A stretch of DNA of 10,292 bases from Desulfobacteraceae bacterium (GCA_029287875.1 JARFQH010000182.1:1-10292), one strand, 5' to 3'. Shown: positions 1 to 7,478, counted from the stretch's first letter. The notes: a model not told the origin generated them from the sequence alone. Numbers and translations: made by a program.

Positions 1-3
1 TTT

Positions 4-2271
4 CTATTTGCGGCGCTTGCGTCCCAGGGCATCTGCGAAAGGATTGTGAAATGGGCGGTTCTGTTTTTTTTCGGCTGTCGGTTTGCGATTCTCGCGTTTG
101 GGCCGGCGGGGTTTTTTATCTTCCGAGAAGACCTTTACCCGCGCAGGGGCCGTTTTCATGGAGAGTGCGATGCGGTTTCGTTCCAGATCGACCGCGAGAA
201 CCGTCACGCTGACCCGTTGTTGTACGGAAACCACATCGGTCGGGTCCTTGACAAACGCGTCGGCCATTTCGCTGATGTGAACCAGGCCGTCCTGATGGAC
301 GCCGATGTCGACGAAAGCGCCGAAAGCGGTGACGTTGGTGACCACGCCCGGCAGGATCATGCCCGGCCTCAAGTCCGTGATCTGGTTGACATGACCGGCG
401 AAGGCGACGGTTTCGAAATCTTTGCGAGGGTCGCGGCCCGGTTTGTCAAGTTCGGCCAGGATGTCCCGCAGGGTGGGCAGTCCGATCTTGTCATTGACGT
501 ATCTCGTGATGTCGATTTTTTTCCGGCGCGTCGCATCCTGCATCAGCTCGGAGACACTGCAGTCTTGATCCCGGGCCATGGCATCGACCACGGCATAACT
601 TTCCGGGTGCACGGCGCTGGCATCCAGGGGGTTGGCGCCACGCTGAATCCGCAGAAATCCGGCCGACTGTTCAAAAGCCTTGGGCCCCAGCCGCGGGACG
701 TTTTTCAATTCCGTCCGCGAGGTGAAAGGCCCTTTTTCGTTGCGAACGGCCACGATGTTGGCAGCCAACTGGGGCCCGAGCCCGGAGACGTAAGTGAGCA
801 ATTCGACGCTGGCGCGGTTGACATCCACTCCGACGGCGTTGACACAGCTGACGACGACATCGTCGAGGGCTTTTTTGAGGTCGGACTGGTCGACGTCGTG
901 CTGGTATTGGCCCACGCCGATCGATTTCGGATCGATCTTGACCAGTTCGGAAAGCGGGTCCATCAGGCGTCGGGCGATCGAGACCGATCCGCGTACGGTG
1001 AGGTCCAAGTCCGGGAACTCGCGGCGCGCGGCCTCCGATGCCGAATAGATCGACGCGCCGCTTTCGTTGACCAGCAGGATCGGAATGGCCTGGAGAGTGT
1101 CGATTTTACGCACGAAGGCCTCGGTCTCGCGACCCGCCGTTCCGTTGCCGATCGCAACGGCTTCAATCGAAAACCGACGGCAGAGTTCGGCAATTTTTTC
1201 GGCCGCCTGGCGATCCTGTCTCTCGTTCAAATGCGGGTAAACCGTTTCGTGCTGCAACAGCTTGCCCTGGCGGTCAAGACAGACGATTTTGCAGCCGGTG
1301 CGAAAGCCCGGATCAATGCCCATCACGCGACTGGCGCTGAGCGGCGGGCTGAGCAGCAGCTGCCGCAAGTTGCTGGCGAAGATGCGGATGGCCTGTTCGT
1401 CGGCGCGTTGTTTGGTGACCAGCCGCAGTTCGGTTTCCATGGCGCGCGACAGTAGACGCCGGTAGCCGTCATTCAAGGCCAATCTCACCTGGGCGGCGTC
1501 CGGGCCGTCTCCGTTCGCAAAGAGATCCTCGAGCAGCGCCAAGGCGTCGGCTTCCGGCGGCGCCATGGCCAGATTGAGAAGATCCTCTTTCTCTCCGCGC
1601 CGCATGGCCAGAATCCGATGGGATGGCGCGGTCGCCGCCGGCTCGTTCCAGTCGAAATAATCGCGATACTTCGCCCCCTCGGTCTCTTTGTCTGTGGCTA
1701 CCTTGCTCCGGATGATTCCTTTGCGCAAATAGAGCTCCCGCATGCGATCGCGTGCCCGGGGATCTTCGTTGATGATTTCGGCGACGATGTGGCGGGCACC
1801 TTCCAGAGCGGCCTCTACCGATTCGACCCCTTTTTGTGGGTCCACGTAAGCGGTGGCCAGTTGCACCGGGTCCCGGCCCTTCTGCTCCAGGATTTCCCGG
1901 GCCAGCGGCTCCAGGCCTTTTTCGCGGGCTACGGTGGCCTTCGTGCGTCGCTTGGGCCGAAAGGGCAGATAGATATCTTCAAGCACCGCCAGCGTTGGTG
2001 CGGCCGACACCTGTTCCTTCAGCTCGTCGGTAAGGTGGCCGTTGGCTTCAAGGGACTTCAACACAGCCGCTTTGCGGCCGTCGAGCTCCTCTAGCTGATG
2101 AAGCCGGTCCCGGATGGCGGTGATGGCAACCTCGTCGAGGCTGCCGGTGGCTTCTTTGCGGTACCGGGCAATGAACGGTACGGTGCCGCCCTGGGCGAGA
2201 AGATCGGCAACGGCGTTGATCTGTTTCGTCGCAATGTTGAATTCGGCGGAAATGGACGCGATATGCTCCAC
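4..2271 (-). CDS. tex: Tex family S1 RNA-binding transcription accessory protein
   Basis: Tex is a cytoplasmic nucleic-acid-binding protein linked to transcription and RNA metabolism. With a GTG start the protein has 755 residues, near the usual size of about 770. Visible in order: the N-terminal Tex helical region with the hallmark TVPFIARYRKE (about residues 30-40) and YLPFRPKRRT; a YqgF/RNase H-like domain opening with GIDPGFRTG (from about 316); helix-hairpin-helix repeats (about 485-545, SGLGPQLAANIV and VPRLGPKAF); an S1 domain (about 635-706, GVVTNVTAFGAFVDIG, DGLVHISE); and a Lys/Arg-rich tail holding NPFADAL. The frame stays open up to an ATG at 2376, but that codon lies upstream of the start point predicted from the promoter at 2362-2390. 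An ATG at 2316 has no ribosome site. GTG at 2271 has AAGGA nine bases upstream and puts the N-terminus where E. coli Tex begins. A TTG at 2277 is the alternative. Family certain; start inferred. Confidence 0.96.
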   Translation of the reverse strand: MEHIASISAEFNIATKQINAVADLLAQGGTVPFIARYRKEATGSLDEVAITAIRDRLHQLEELDGRKAAVLKSLEANGHLTDELKEQVSAAPTLAVLEDIYLPFRPKRRTKATVAREKGLEPLAREILEQKGRDPVQLATAYVDPQKGVESVEAALEGARHIVAEIINEDPRARDRMRELYLRKGIIRSKVATDKETEGAKYRDYFDWNEPAATAPSHRILAMRRGEKEDLLNLAMAPPEADALALLEDLFANGDGPDAAQVRLALNDGYRRLLSRAMETELRLVTKQRADEQAIRIFASNLRQLLLSPPLSASRVMGIDPGFRTGCKIVCLDRQGKLLQHETVYPHLNERQDRQAAEKIAELCRRFSIEAVAIGNGTAGRETEAFVRKIDTLQAIPILLVNESGASIYSASEAARREFPDLDLTVRGSVSIARRLMDPLSELVKIDPKSIGVGQYQHDVDQSDLKKALDDVVVSCVNAVGVDVNRASVELLTYVSGLGPQLAANIVAVRNEKGPFTSRTELKNVPRLGPKAFEQSAGFLRIQRGANPLDASAVHPESYAVVDAMARDQDCSVSELMQDATRRKKIDITRYVNDKIGLPTLRDILAELDKPGRDPRKDFETVAFAGHVNQITDLRPGMILPGVVTNVTAFGAFVDIGVHQDGLVHISEMADAFVKDPTDVVSVQQRVSVTVLAVDLERNRIALSMKTAPARVKVFSEDKKPRRPKRENRKPTAEKKQNRPFHNPFADALGRKRRK

Positions 2272-2280
2272 GCTCAAGGT

Positions 2281-2288
2281 TCCTTTCT
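2281..2288 (-). promoter_or_regulatory. Shine-Dalgarno site that decides the tex start
   Basis: Read on the minus strand this is AGAAAGGA. The AAGGA core (2281-2285) lies nine bases from GTG (2271) and only three from TTG (2277), while neither upstream ATG (2316, 2376) has a comparable site. This supports the shorter 755-residue Tex. Confidence 0.6.
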
Positions 2289-2361
2289 GTCGTGAGAGGT
2301 TTTTCCAATCGGGCATGCAACGGGAGTGGATGTCGATGGCAACGAAATTGAAACGACTGGC

Positions 2362-2390
2362 CCTATATGCGACCATGGCGGTAAAGTCAA
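2362..2390 (-). promoter_or_regulatory. Sigma70-type promoter for tex
   Basis: On the minus strand, TTGACT (2385-2390) is followed after exactly 17 bases by TATAGG (2362-2367). The -35 matches consensus at five of six positions and the -10 at four of six. The start point would fall near 2355, giving a leader of about 84 bases to the GTG at 2271. This placement rules out the ATG at 2376 as a start for transcripts from this promoter. Confidence 0.6.
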
Positions 2391-2412
2391 GGGCCGCAAA
2401 AATCCATAGTTC

Positions 2413-2441
2413 TTGAAGAAATTACCATTTTCGAGTATAAT
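2413..2441 (+). promoter_or_regulatory. Sigma70-type promoter for the GAF-cyclase gene
   Basis: TTGAAG (2413-2418) and a perfect TATAAT (2436-2441) are separated by 17 bases. The predicted start point is near 2448, giving a leader of about 64 bases before the ATG at 2512. The site lies in a locally AT-rich stretch and is back to back with the tex promoter. Confidence 0.7.
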
Positions 2442-2459
2442 TTTGGAGTCTTAACTCGA
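2431..2459. repeat. Inverted repeat overlapping the cyclase promoter, candidate operator
   Basis: TCGAGT (2431-2436) and ACTCGA (2454-2459) are perfect inverted half-sites separated by 17 bases, with centres about 23 bases apart, or roughly two helical turns. The left half touches the first base of the -10 box and the right half lies just after the predicted start point, a typical place for a repressor. Only six bases match per arm, so chance is possible. Confidence 0.35.
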
Positions 2460-2481
2460 GTTCGCGTTGTTTTCGGCCAGC

Positions 2482-2498
2482 GGCAGGCTTCGCCCGCC
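2482..2498 (+). other. Stem-loop in the cyclase 5' leader
   Basis: GGCAGGC (2482-2488) can pair with GCCCGCC (2492-2498) across a three-base loop with one A-C mismatch. It ends two bases before the AGGA ribosome site (2501-2504), so in RNA it could affect access to that site. No function is demonstrated. Confidence 0.3.
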
Positions 2499-2511
2499 AG
2501 AGGATCAGGAA

Positions 2512-5127
2512 ATGGAATTAAACAGATGGCTGGGTGATATATCCCTTAAAGACAAAAACTTGTCCTACAAGCTCAACATCATCTTCGGTCTTTTTTTCCT
2601 CTTTCCGGTTTTCGGTTTTCTTTACTTCGGCTACAAGTACAATATCCTCACCGACCGTTATGTCCCGGTTTTTTTTATGGGGGTGTTGGTTTTTTCGCTG
2701 GTCGGCTTCATCATCCTCAGAAGTCTCTTCGACAAAATCGCCACCATCTCCCAGGAAATGACGAAAGAATTTTTCGCCGACATGGCCGGGGAGAAAATAA
2801 AGACCGGTGCGGACGAACTGCAGAACATCGTCGAATCTTTTTCGGCTCTCCAGAAACAGTTCGGCAGCACCTTTCACCAGCTTGAAAAGAAGGCTTCGGA
2901 AATATCGATCCTCAAAGAACTCTCTGAGCTGTGTTACGTCACCTTCGATCCCGAAGAAATTCTCTACGTCACCCTGGAACGGGCCCTGATGCTGACCCGC
3001 TCGGACCTGGGTTCGGTGTTGACCATCGAAAAAAAGGCGCGCAAAGAATTTGTGGTCAAAGCCAGCGTCGGCCTGGGCGAATACGTCAAACTGGGCGATC
3101 GCATCGACTTCGAAACCAGCATTGCCAAGTACGCGGTCATCAACAAGTCGCCTCTGGTGGTCAAGGACGTTGAAAAGGACCGACGCTTCGGCCGGGCCAA
3201 TCTGCCGCATTACGGCACCAAATCCTTTGTCTGCATGCCGATCAAGACCAGCAAGGAGATCATCGGTGTCCTGACGCTATCGCGCAAGGACGACGCTCGG
3301 GCTTATGGTCAGGAAGACATCGAAGTGCTCACGCCACTGCTCAGCAACGCCGCTTTCACTTTCGAGAACCTGCGGCTGATCAAGGAGAACGAACGCGGCT
3401 TTCTGCAACTCAGGTCGATCGAAAAAATCTTTAAGATCATCAACTCCAGCTTCCGGGACAGTGAGTTGCTCCAGGCCGTTTTGGGTGAGATGCACACCGT
3501 CATTGCCTTCGACATTGCGCTGGTATTGACGAAAAATAATCAAAAATCGGGTTATTTAACCGTTTTTGACATGGCGGCGCACGGTCCTACCGATGTTACG
3601 AAAGGTGCTCAACTTTATTACAGTGAAACCGTCATCGAAAAAGTCTTCAATCAGGAAACGACTCTCGTCATCGATGACACCCGATCTGCGGGGGCGATGA
3701 TCAGCGGGGATGACACCGACCGCGACACCGACGATATTCTGGAGGAGCTCTTTCTGAAAAACGGCCGCAGGACCTGTCTCCTGTCGCCCTTGCGTAGCGA
3801 CGGGGTGGTCACGGGCGTTCTGGTATTGTCCGCCAAAACTCAAGGGCTCTTCGACGGATTGCAGAACCTGATTGAGTGGATCGTGAACGGGTTGTCGATC
3901 GCGATCGAACGCAATCGCCTTTCGGCCGCCGTTCTCAAACGCAATCGCGAGCTGGATACGATCAAACAGGTCGGCAGCGCGCTGGCCTCCTCGACCTTCG
4001 ACATGAAAAAAGTTCTCAAATACACCATGGACATGGTCAGGGTCCTGATGAATGTCGAAGCCGGGTCCCTATTGTTTCTTGAGAAAGGTGAACTGGAGTT
4101 GGCCGTGGCCTTCAACACCCAGCTGTCGTCGATGAAGAAGTTTCGTCTCAAAATTGGTCAGGGCATTGCCGGCTATGTGGCCGCCCGGGGAGAGGCGATC
4201 ATCGTCAACGACACTCAGAAATCCCCGCATTTTTTTCCGGGTGTCGACAAGTACACCGGTTATCTGACCCGCTCGGCGCTTTGCGTGCCCATGATTTCCC
4301 AGGGAAGGGTGATCGGCGTGATCGAAGTCCTCAACAAAATCAACGGCGATTTTTCCCCTAACGATGAAGACCTGCTCCAGTCGATTGCGGCTTCGGTCAG
4401 CATCGCCATCGAAAATGCGCGTCTCTACAAAGAGACGGTCTCGATGGCCGAACACGAACGCGGCGTGCGCCGGATGTTTCAGAAATTTGTGCCCAAGGCC
4501 GTCCTGGAAAACATCATCCAGGGAGAGCGCACCGGCCGGAGCGTCGTCGACGAGGTCAAGACCGTCACCTTGCTCAACATCGACATCAGGGGGTTTACCG
4601 AACTGGCCGTGGAAATGGGACCGCAAAAAACCGTCTCGATTTTAAACAATTTCTTTTCGGTCATGGGGGAGATCGTCTTCAAACACAACGGAATCGTCGA
4701 CAAGTACCTCGGCGACGGCTTTCTGGCCCTTTTCGGTGCGCCGGTGTCGAGTGTGCGGGACGCCGACAATGCCGTGGCCGCGGCGTTGGAAATGAAAGAG
4801 GCGATCGCTCCAATCAACAAGACCTTCGAAAAGGAAAAGGGATTTGCCCTCCACATCGGCATCAGCGTGCACACAGGCGACGTGGTGGTCGGCAACATCG
4901 GGTTTGACAAGAAAATGGACTACACGGTGATCGGAGACGCCGTCAACACTGTTTTCAGGCTTCAGGAACTGACCAAGTCTTACCCGAACGGCATCATCAT
5001 CGGCGAGAACACCCGGCGCGCAGCCCAATCCAAGCTTCGGCTCCGCAACCTCCACAACGCCCTCGGCGATTTGGGTCTCTACGAGCTGCTCGGCATCGAG
5101 GGCCACTCGATTCCATCTCAGAATTGA
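2512..5127 (+). CDS. Membrane-anchored triple-GAF class III adenylate/guanylate cyclase
   Basis: Probably makes cAMP from ATP at the inner membrane under control of three GAF sensor domains. The 871-residue protein has two N-terminal membrane helices (about 20-42 and 50-72), a short helical linker, GAF1 (about 130-290), a diverged GAF2 (about 298-468), GAF3 (about 482-638), the usual linker with FQKFVP, and a catalytic domain (about 682-835). All class III catalytic positions are readable: metal aspartates D691 (in DIRGF) and D735 (in KYLGDGF), base-selecting K731 and T805 (in DYTVIGD), and transition-state N812 and R816 (in AVNTVFR). Lys plus Thr is the class IIIb pattern and favours ATP. 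GAF3 holds a complete NKFDE motif (N608, K609, F614, D618, E619). The start is ATG 2512 with AGGA seven bases upstream; an in-frame TTG at 2467 lacks support. The gene stands alone, convergent with glycerate kinase. Cyclase identity is very secure; nucleotide choice is inferred. Confidence 0.95.
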   Translation: MELNRWLGDISLKDKNLSYKLNIIFGLFFLFPVFGFLYFGYKYNILTDRYVPVFFMGVLVFSLVGFIILRSLFDKIATISQEMTKEFFADMAGEKIKTGADELQNIVESFSALQKQFGSTFHQLEKKASEISILKELSELCYVTFDPEEILYVTLERALMLTRSDLGSVLTIEKKARKEFVVKASVGLGEYVKLGDRIDFETSIAKYAVINKSPLVVKDVEKDRRFGRANLPHYGTKSFVCMPIKTSKEIIGVLTLSRKDDARAYGQEDIEVLTPLLSNAAFTFENLRLIKENERGFLQLRSIEKIFKIINSSFRDSELLQAVLGEMHTVIAFDIALVLTKNNQKSGYLTVFDMAAHGPTDVTKGAQLYYSETVIEKVFNQETTLVIDDTRSAGAMISGDDTDRDTDDILEELFLKNGRRTCLLSPLRSDGVVTGVLVLSAKTQGLFDGLQNLIEWIVNGLSIAIERNRLSAAVLKRNRELDTIKQVGSALASSTFDMKKVLKYTMDMVRVLMNVEAGSLLFLEKGELELAVAFNTQLSSMKKFRLKIGQGIAGYVAARGEAIIVNDTQKSPHFFPGVDKYTGYLTRSALCVPMISQGRVIGVIEVLNKINGDFSPNDEDLLQSIAASVSIAIENARLYKETVSMAEHERGVRRMFQKFVPKAVLENIIQGERTGRSVVDEVKTVTLLNIDIRGFTELAVEMGPQKTVSILNNFFSVMGEIVFKHNGIVDKYLGDGFLALFGAPVSSVRDADNAVAAALEMKEAIAPINKTFEKEKGFALHIGISVHTGDVVVGNIGFDKKMDYTVIGDAVNTVFRLQELTKSYPNGIIIGENTRRAAQSKLRLRNLHNALGDLGLYELLGIEGHSIPSQN

Positions 5128-5133
5128 CCGTTA

Positions 5134-5183
5134 TCCTGCTGTGCTCTGCCACGGCAGGACTATCCGCAGGTTACCGTCTGCGG
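5134..5183 (+). terminator. Tandem stem-loops after the cyclase, possible terminator
   Basis: Seven bases after the cyclase stop, 5134-5143 pairs with 5150-5159 to form a ten-pair stem (one T-G wobble) around a six-base loop CTCTGC. A second stem follows: CCGCAG (5164-5169) with CTGCGG (5178-5183), extendable by two wobble pairs. No T-run follows either stem, so this is not a textbook intrinsic terminator. In this convergent gap it may mark the transcript end or protect it. The rest of the 117-base gap shows nothing else apart from a T-rich run just after the glycerate kinase stop on the minus strand. Confidence 0.4.
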
Positions 5184-5244
5184 CACTCGGTTTAGTCTGC
5201 GTCGTCGCATGCCTTTGGATGCGGCCTTGCACGAAAAAATAAAC

Positions 5245-6609
5245 TCATTGGTTGTCGGAAACCAGAATCACCCGCATATCCATGACATTGGTGTTGGTGG
5301 GGCCGGTGAACAGCAACTCACCGGTTTGTTTAAAAAAACGGTAGGCGTCGTTGGCTTCCAGGTAACGCCGATAGTCCAGACCCAGAGCTTCGGCCCGCTT
5401 TATGGTCGTGTCGTCGACGATGGCCCCGGCGGCATCCGTCGGACCATCGGTTCCGTCAGTGCCGGCGCTCAAGGCAACGACGCCGGTGCAAGCGGCGATT
5501 TGCGGTGCAAGGGCCAGTGCAAATTCCTGGTTCCGCCCGCCGAGACCCTTGCCGCGAACCACGACCGTGGTCTCTCCGCCGGAGAGGATACAGGTCGGCG
5601 GCGGTACCGGGTGACCGGACTTGAGCACCTCCTTGATGATACCGCCGTGCAGAAGGGCTGCTTGACGGGTGTCGCCTTCCAGCATAGAGGACAGAATCAG
5701 GGGCGGGTATCCGATTCGAGCAGCTTCGGCGCCGGCCGCTTTGACGGCATCGATGTTGCTGCCGACGATCAATTGAAACCCGTGCCGAAAAACGGGGTCA
5801 GCCGCTTTGGGCGTTTCCGGTATATCGCCGGCCGCCCCGGCTCTCAAGTGTTCAACCACAACCTCCGGTAGTTTGTCGGCAATTCGGTAGTCGTCCAAAA
5901 TGGCCAGGCAATCCTCGAACGAGCTGGCATCCGGAACGCAGGGGCCCGAGGCAATCACATCCAGATCGTCGCCCACGACATCGGATAGGATAAGGGTTAC
6001 GAGTGTCGCGGGGTGCACGGCCCGGGCCAGTAGGCCCCCTTTGATGGCCGAGGTGTGCTTGCGGATGGCATTGATTTCGTGAATGGTCGCCCCGCAGGCG
6101 ATCAGTACCTTTGCCGTAGCCTGTTTGTCGGCCAGACTCAGCCCGGCAGCCGGCAACGGCAGAAGGGCTGATCCGCCGCCGGATATCAGGCAAAGGACAA
6201 GATCGTCATTTCCGGTTGATTCCGCGAGGGCGAGGATACGGCGGGCGCCTTCCTCGCCACAGCGATCAGGAACGGGGTGACCGGCTTCGACGATCCGAAT
6301 TCGGCTCAGATCGGCCAGATGACCGTATTTTACGATGACGATACCCGCTGTGATCCGCTCACCCAGCCGCCTCTCCAGGGCCTTTGCCATGGTGGCAGCG
6401 GCTTTCCCGCAACCGATCGCATAGATGTTTTTAAATTCCGCGAGATCGTAAGAGCGGCTACCGATCCAAAGCCGCTCGTCTTCGATCCGGCAGCAGCGCG
6501 CCACCGCGCTCTCAGGCGCAACGGCCGCGAGGCCGGCCCTGAATATCGACTCTGCATCTGCGCGCATTTTCTTTATGTTTTTCTTTACCTTTTGCAATGC
6601 CTCCTCCAT
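5245..6609 (-). CDS. Glycerate 2-kinase, MOFRL family (GckA/TtuD type)
   Basis: Cytoplasmic enzyme expected to phosphorylate D-glycerate with ATP to 2-phosphoglycerate, feeding glycerate into lower glycolysis. Older annotations call this family hydroxypyruvate reductase. The 454-residue length is typical. The N-terminal DUF4147 domain shows GCGKA (65-69), GHPVPD (110-115), SGGGSALL (143-150) and SDVVGDDLDVIASGP (209-223). The C-terminal MOFRL domain shows SGGET (343-347), GGRNQEFAL (357-365), GTDGTDGPTDAAGA (383-396) and GPTNTNVMD (436-444). ATG 6609 has no clear upstream ribosome site, but the first codons themselves spell GGAGGAGG, five bases before a TTG at 6597. The true start could be that TTG (450 residues) or the ATG at 6567 (440 residues). 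The gene has its own promoter (6698-6726) and no operon partner here. Family certain; exact start open. Confidence 0.95.
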   Translation of the reverse strand: MEEALQKVKKNIKKMRADAESIFRAGLAAVAPESAVARCCRIEDERLWIGSRSYDLAEFKNIYAIGCGKAAATMAKALERRLGERITAGIVIVKYGHLADLSRIRIVEAGHPVPDRCGEEGARRILALAESTGNDDLVLCLISGGGSALLPLPAAGLSLADKQATAKVLIACGATIHEINAIRKHTSAIKGGLLARAVHPATLVTLILSDVVGDDLDVIASGPCVPDASSFEDCLAILDDYRIADKLPEVVVEHLRAGAAGDIPETPKAADPVFRHGFQLIVGSNIDAVKAAGAEAARIGYPPLILSSMLEGDTRQAALLHGGIIKEVLKSGHPVPPPTCILSGGETTVVVRGKGLGGRNQEFALALAPQIAACTGVVALSAGTDGTDGPTDAAGAIVDDTTIKRAEALGLDYRRYLEANDAYRFFKQTGELLFTGPTNTNVMDMRVILVSDNQ

Positions 6610-6697
6610 TACATGACCGTCGTTTCACCGGCCATCCATAGGTCGTGAACCGACGGAAACTGATGCGTGTCTTTATTAAAACCCAGAATGGACGCTT

Positions 6698-6726
6698 AGA
6701 ATAGATAAAATGAGCCGAACTGTCAA
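6698..6726 (-). promoter_or_regulatory. Sigma70-type promoter for glycerate kinase
   Basis: Read on the minus strand, a perfect TTGACA (6721-6726) is followed after 17 bases by TATTCT (6698-6703), which matches the -10 consensus at four of six positions. The predicted start point near 6691 leaves a leader of about 80 bases before the annotated ATG. Confidence 0.6.
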
Positions 6727-6748
6727 AAACATTGATTTTCTCGTCAAC

Positions 6749-6777
6749 TTGACAAGCCGCACGGTTATCAGTAATTA
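6749..6777 (+). promoter_or_regulatory. Candidate promoter for the AlgH/YqgE gene
   Basis: A perfect TTGACA (6749-6754) faces the algH gene. At 17 bases spacing the -10 would be TAATTA (6772-6777), a poor match, so the -35 is the main support. It sits back to back with the glycerate kinase promoter, the two -35 boxes being 22 bases apart. Confidence 0.35.
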
Positions 6778-6814
6778 GTTTCCATTCTGAAGCATTTTTG
6801 GTCTGGAGACAACT

Positions 6815-7381
6815 ATGGAAACCATGGCGGGAGAACTCAAGGGCCACTTTTTGATGGCCATGCCCGGATTGCTCGATCCGAATTTTAACCAAACCGTTAC
6901 AGTCATTTGCGAACACAACCAGGAAGGTGCCATCGGCCTCGTCATCAACCGCTCGCACTCCTTCTTGACGTGCGAAGAGATTTTCAGGGAATTAAAAATA
7001 GAATACATCCCCGCGGCCTCTTCGTTTCCGGTTCACATCGGCGGACCGGTTCACACGGGTGAGATTTTTATGCTCCACGGGCCGCCCTTTTCCTGGGATG
7101 CCTGTTTAATGATCAGCCCGACTCTCGCCATGAGCAACAGCCGCGACATCCTCGAGGCGATCGCCATGCGTCGCGGGCCGCAGGATTTTATTTTGTGTCT
7201 GGGGTGTGCCGGGTGGGGGCCGGGACAGCTGGAAGCGGAAATAAGGGAGAACGCCTGGCTGACCTTCCCGGCCCAGGAAGAGATCATCTTCGGACGGCCG
7301 ATAGAAAGCCGCTGGGAGGAGGCCGTGAAGCGCTTGGGTATCGACCCGTCACTGCTGTCGTCTGCGGCCGGAAATGCCTGA
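6815..7381 (+). CDS. algH: AlgH/YqgE family protein (DUF179, UPF0301)
   Basis: A single-domain cytoplasmic protein of 188 residues, the normal length for this widely conserved family (YqgE in E. coli, AlgH in Pseudomonas). Its biochemical role is not settled; the name comes from an influence on alginate production in Pseudomonas. Family signatures are clear: GHFLMAMPGLLDPNF near the N-terminus, VICEHNQEGAIGLVIN (about 30-45), HIGGPV, the SRDILEAI stretch, FILCLGCAGWGPGQLEAEI, then ENAWLTFPA and a C-terminal RWEEAVKRLGID. The ATG at 6815 has GGAG six bases upstream (6805-6808); an in-frame ATG three codons later is possible. It is divergent from glycerate kinase and convergent with the small cysteine protein. 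No signal peptide or membrane helix is visible. The 97 bases after it contain a short CAGCA/TGCTG stem (7420-7432) without a T-tract. Confidence 0.96.
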   Translation: METMAGELKGHFLMAMPGLLDPNFNQTVTVICEHNQEGAIGLVINRSHSFLTCEEIFRELKIEYIPAASSFPVHIGGPVHTGEIFMLHGPPFSWDACLMISPTLAMSNSRDILEAIAMRRGPQDFILCLGCAGWGPGQLEAEIRENAWLTFPAQEEIIFGRPIESRWEEAVKRLGIDPSLLSSAAGNA

Positions 7382-7478
7382 GCGGACCGTTCATTTATGA
7401 CAGGCGGACCATCGGGTTGCAGCAGGATGCTGGGGGAGTTGTGAGGGGGGACGCAGTAAAACGGAGGCCCTTAGCGGG

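Noticed and set aside
64..71. A run of eight T (A8 on the coding strand) in the tex tail, a possible slippage or phase-variation site
   Set aside because: It encodes part of a Lys-rich low-complexity tail after all conserved domains, so slippage would have little effect, and such runs are common in Lys codons.
46..1455. A 469-codon open frame on the plus strand opposite tex
   Set aside because: It lies wholly inside the unmistakable tex gene on the other strand. Its product has no family-like motifs and a composition typical of the complement of a GC-biased gene.
3533..3563. An AT-rich patch within the cyclase gene at GAF2, considered as a sign of insertion or transfer
   Set aside because: It is short, keeps the reading frame, and fits a diverged domain; nothing resembles a junction or target duplication.
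5209..5871. A 220-codon plus-strand frame opposite glycerate kinase
   Set aside because: It is antisense to the conserved MOFRL domain, with no recognisable motif and no ribosome site.
6512..6958. A 148-codon minus-strand frame crossing the glycerate kinase-algH gap
   Set aside because: It overlaps the starts of two secure genes and the divergent promoters, and shows no motif.
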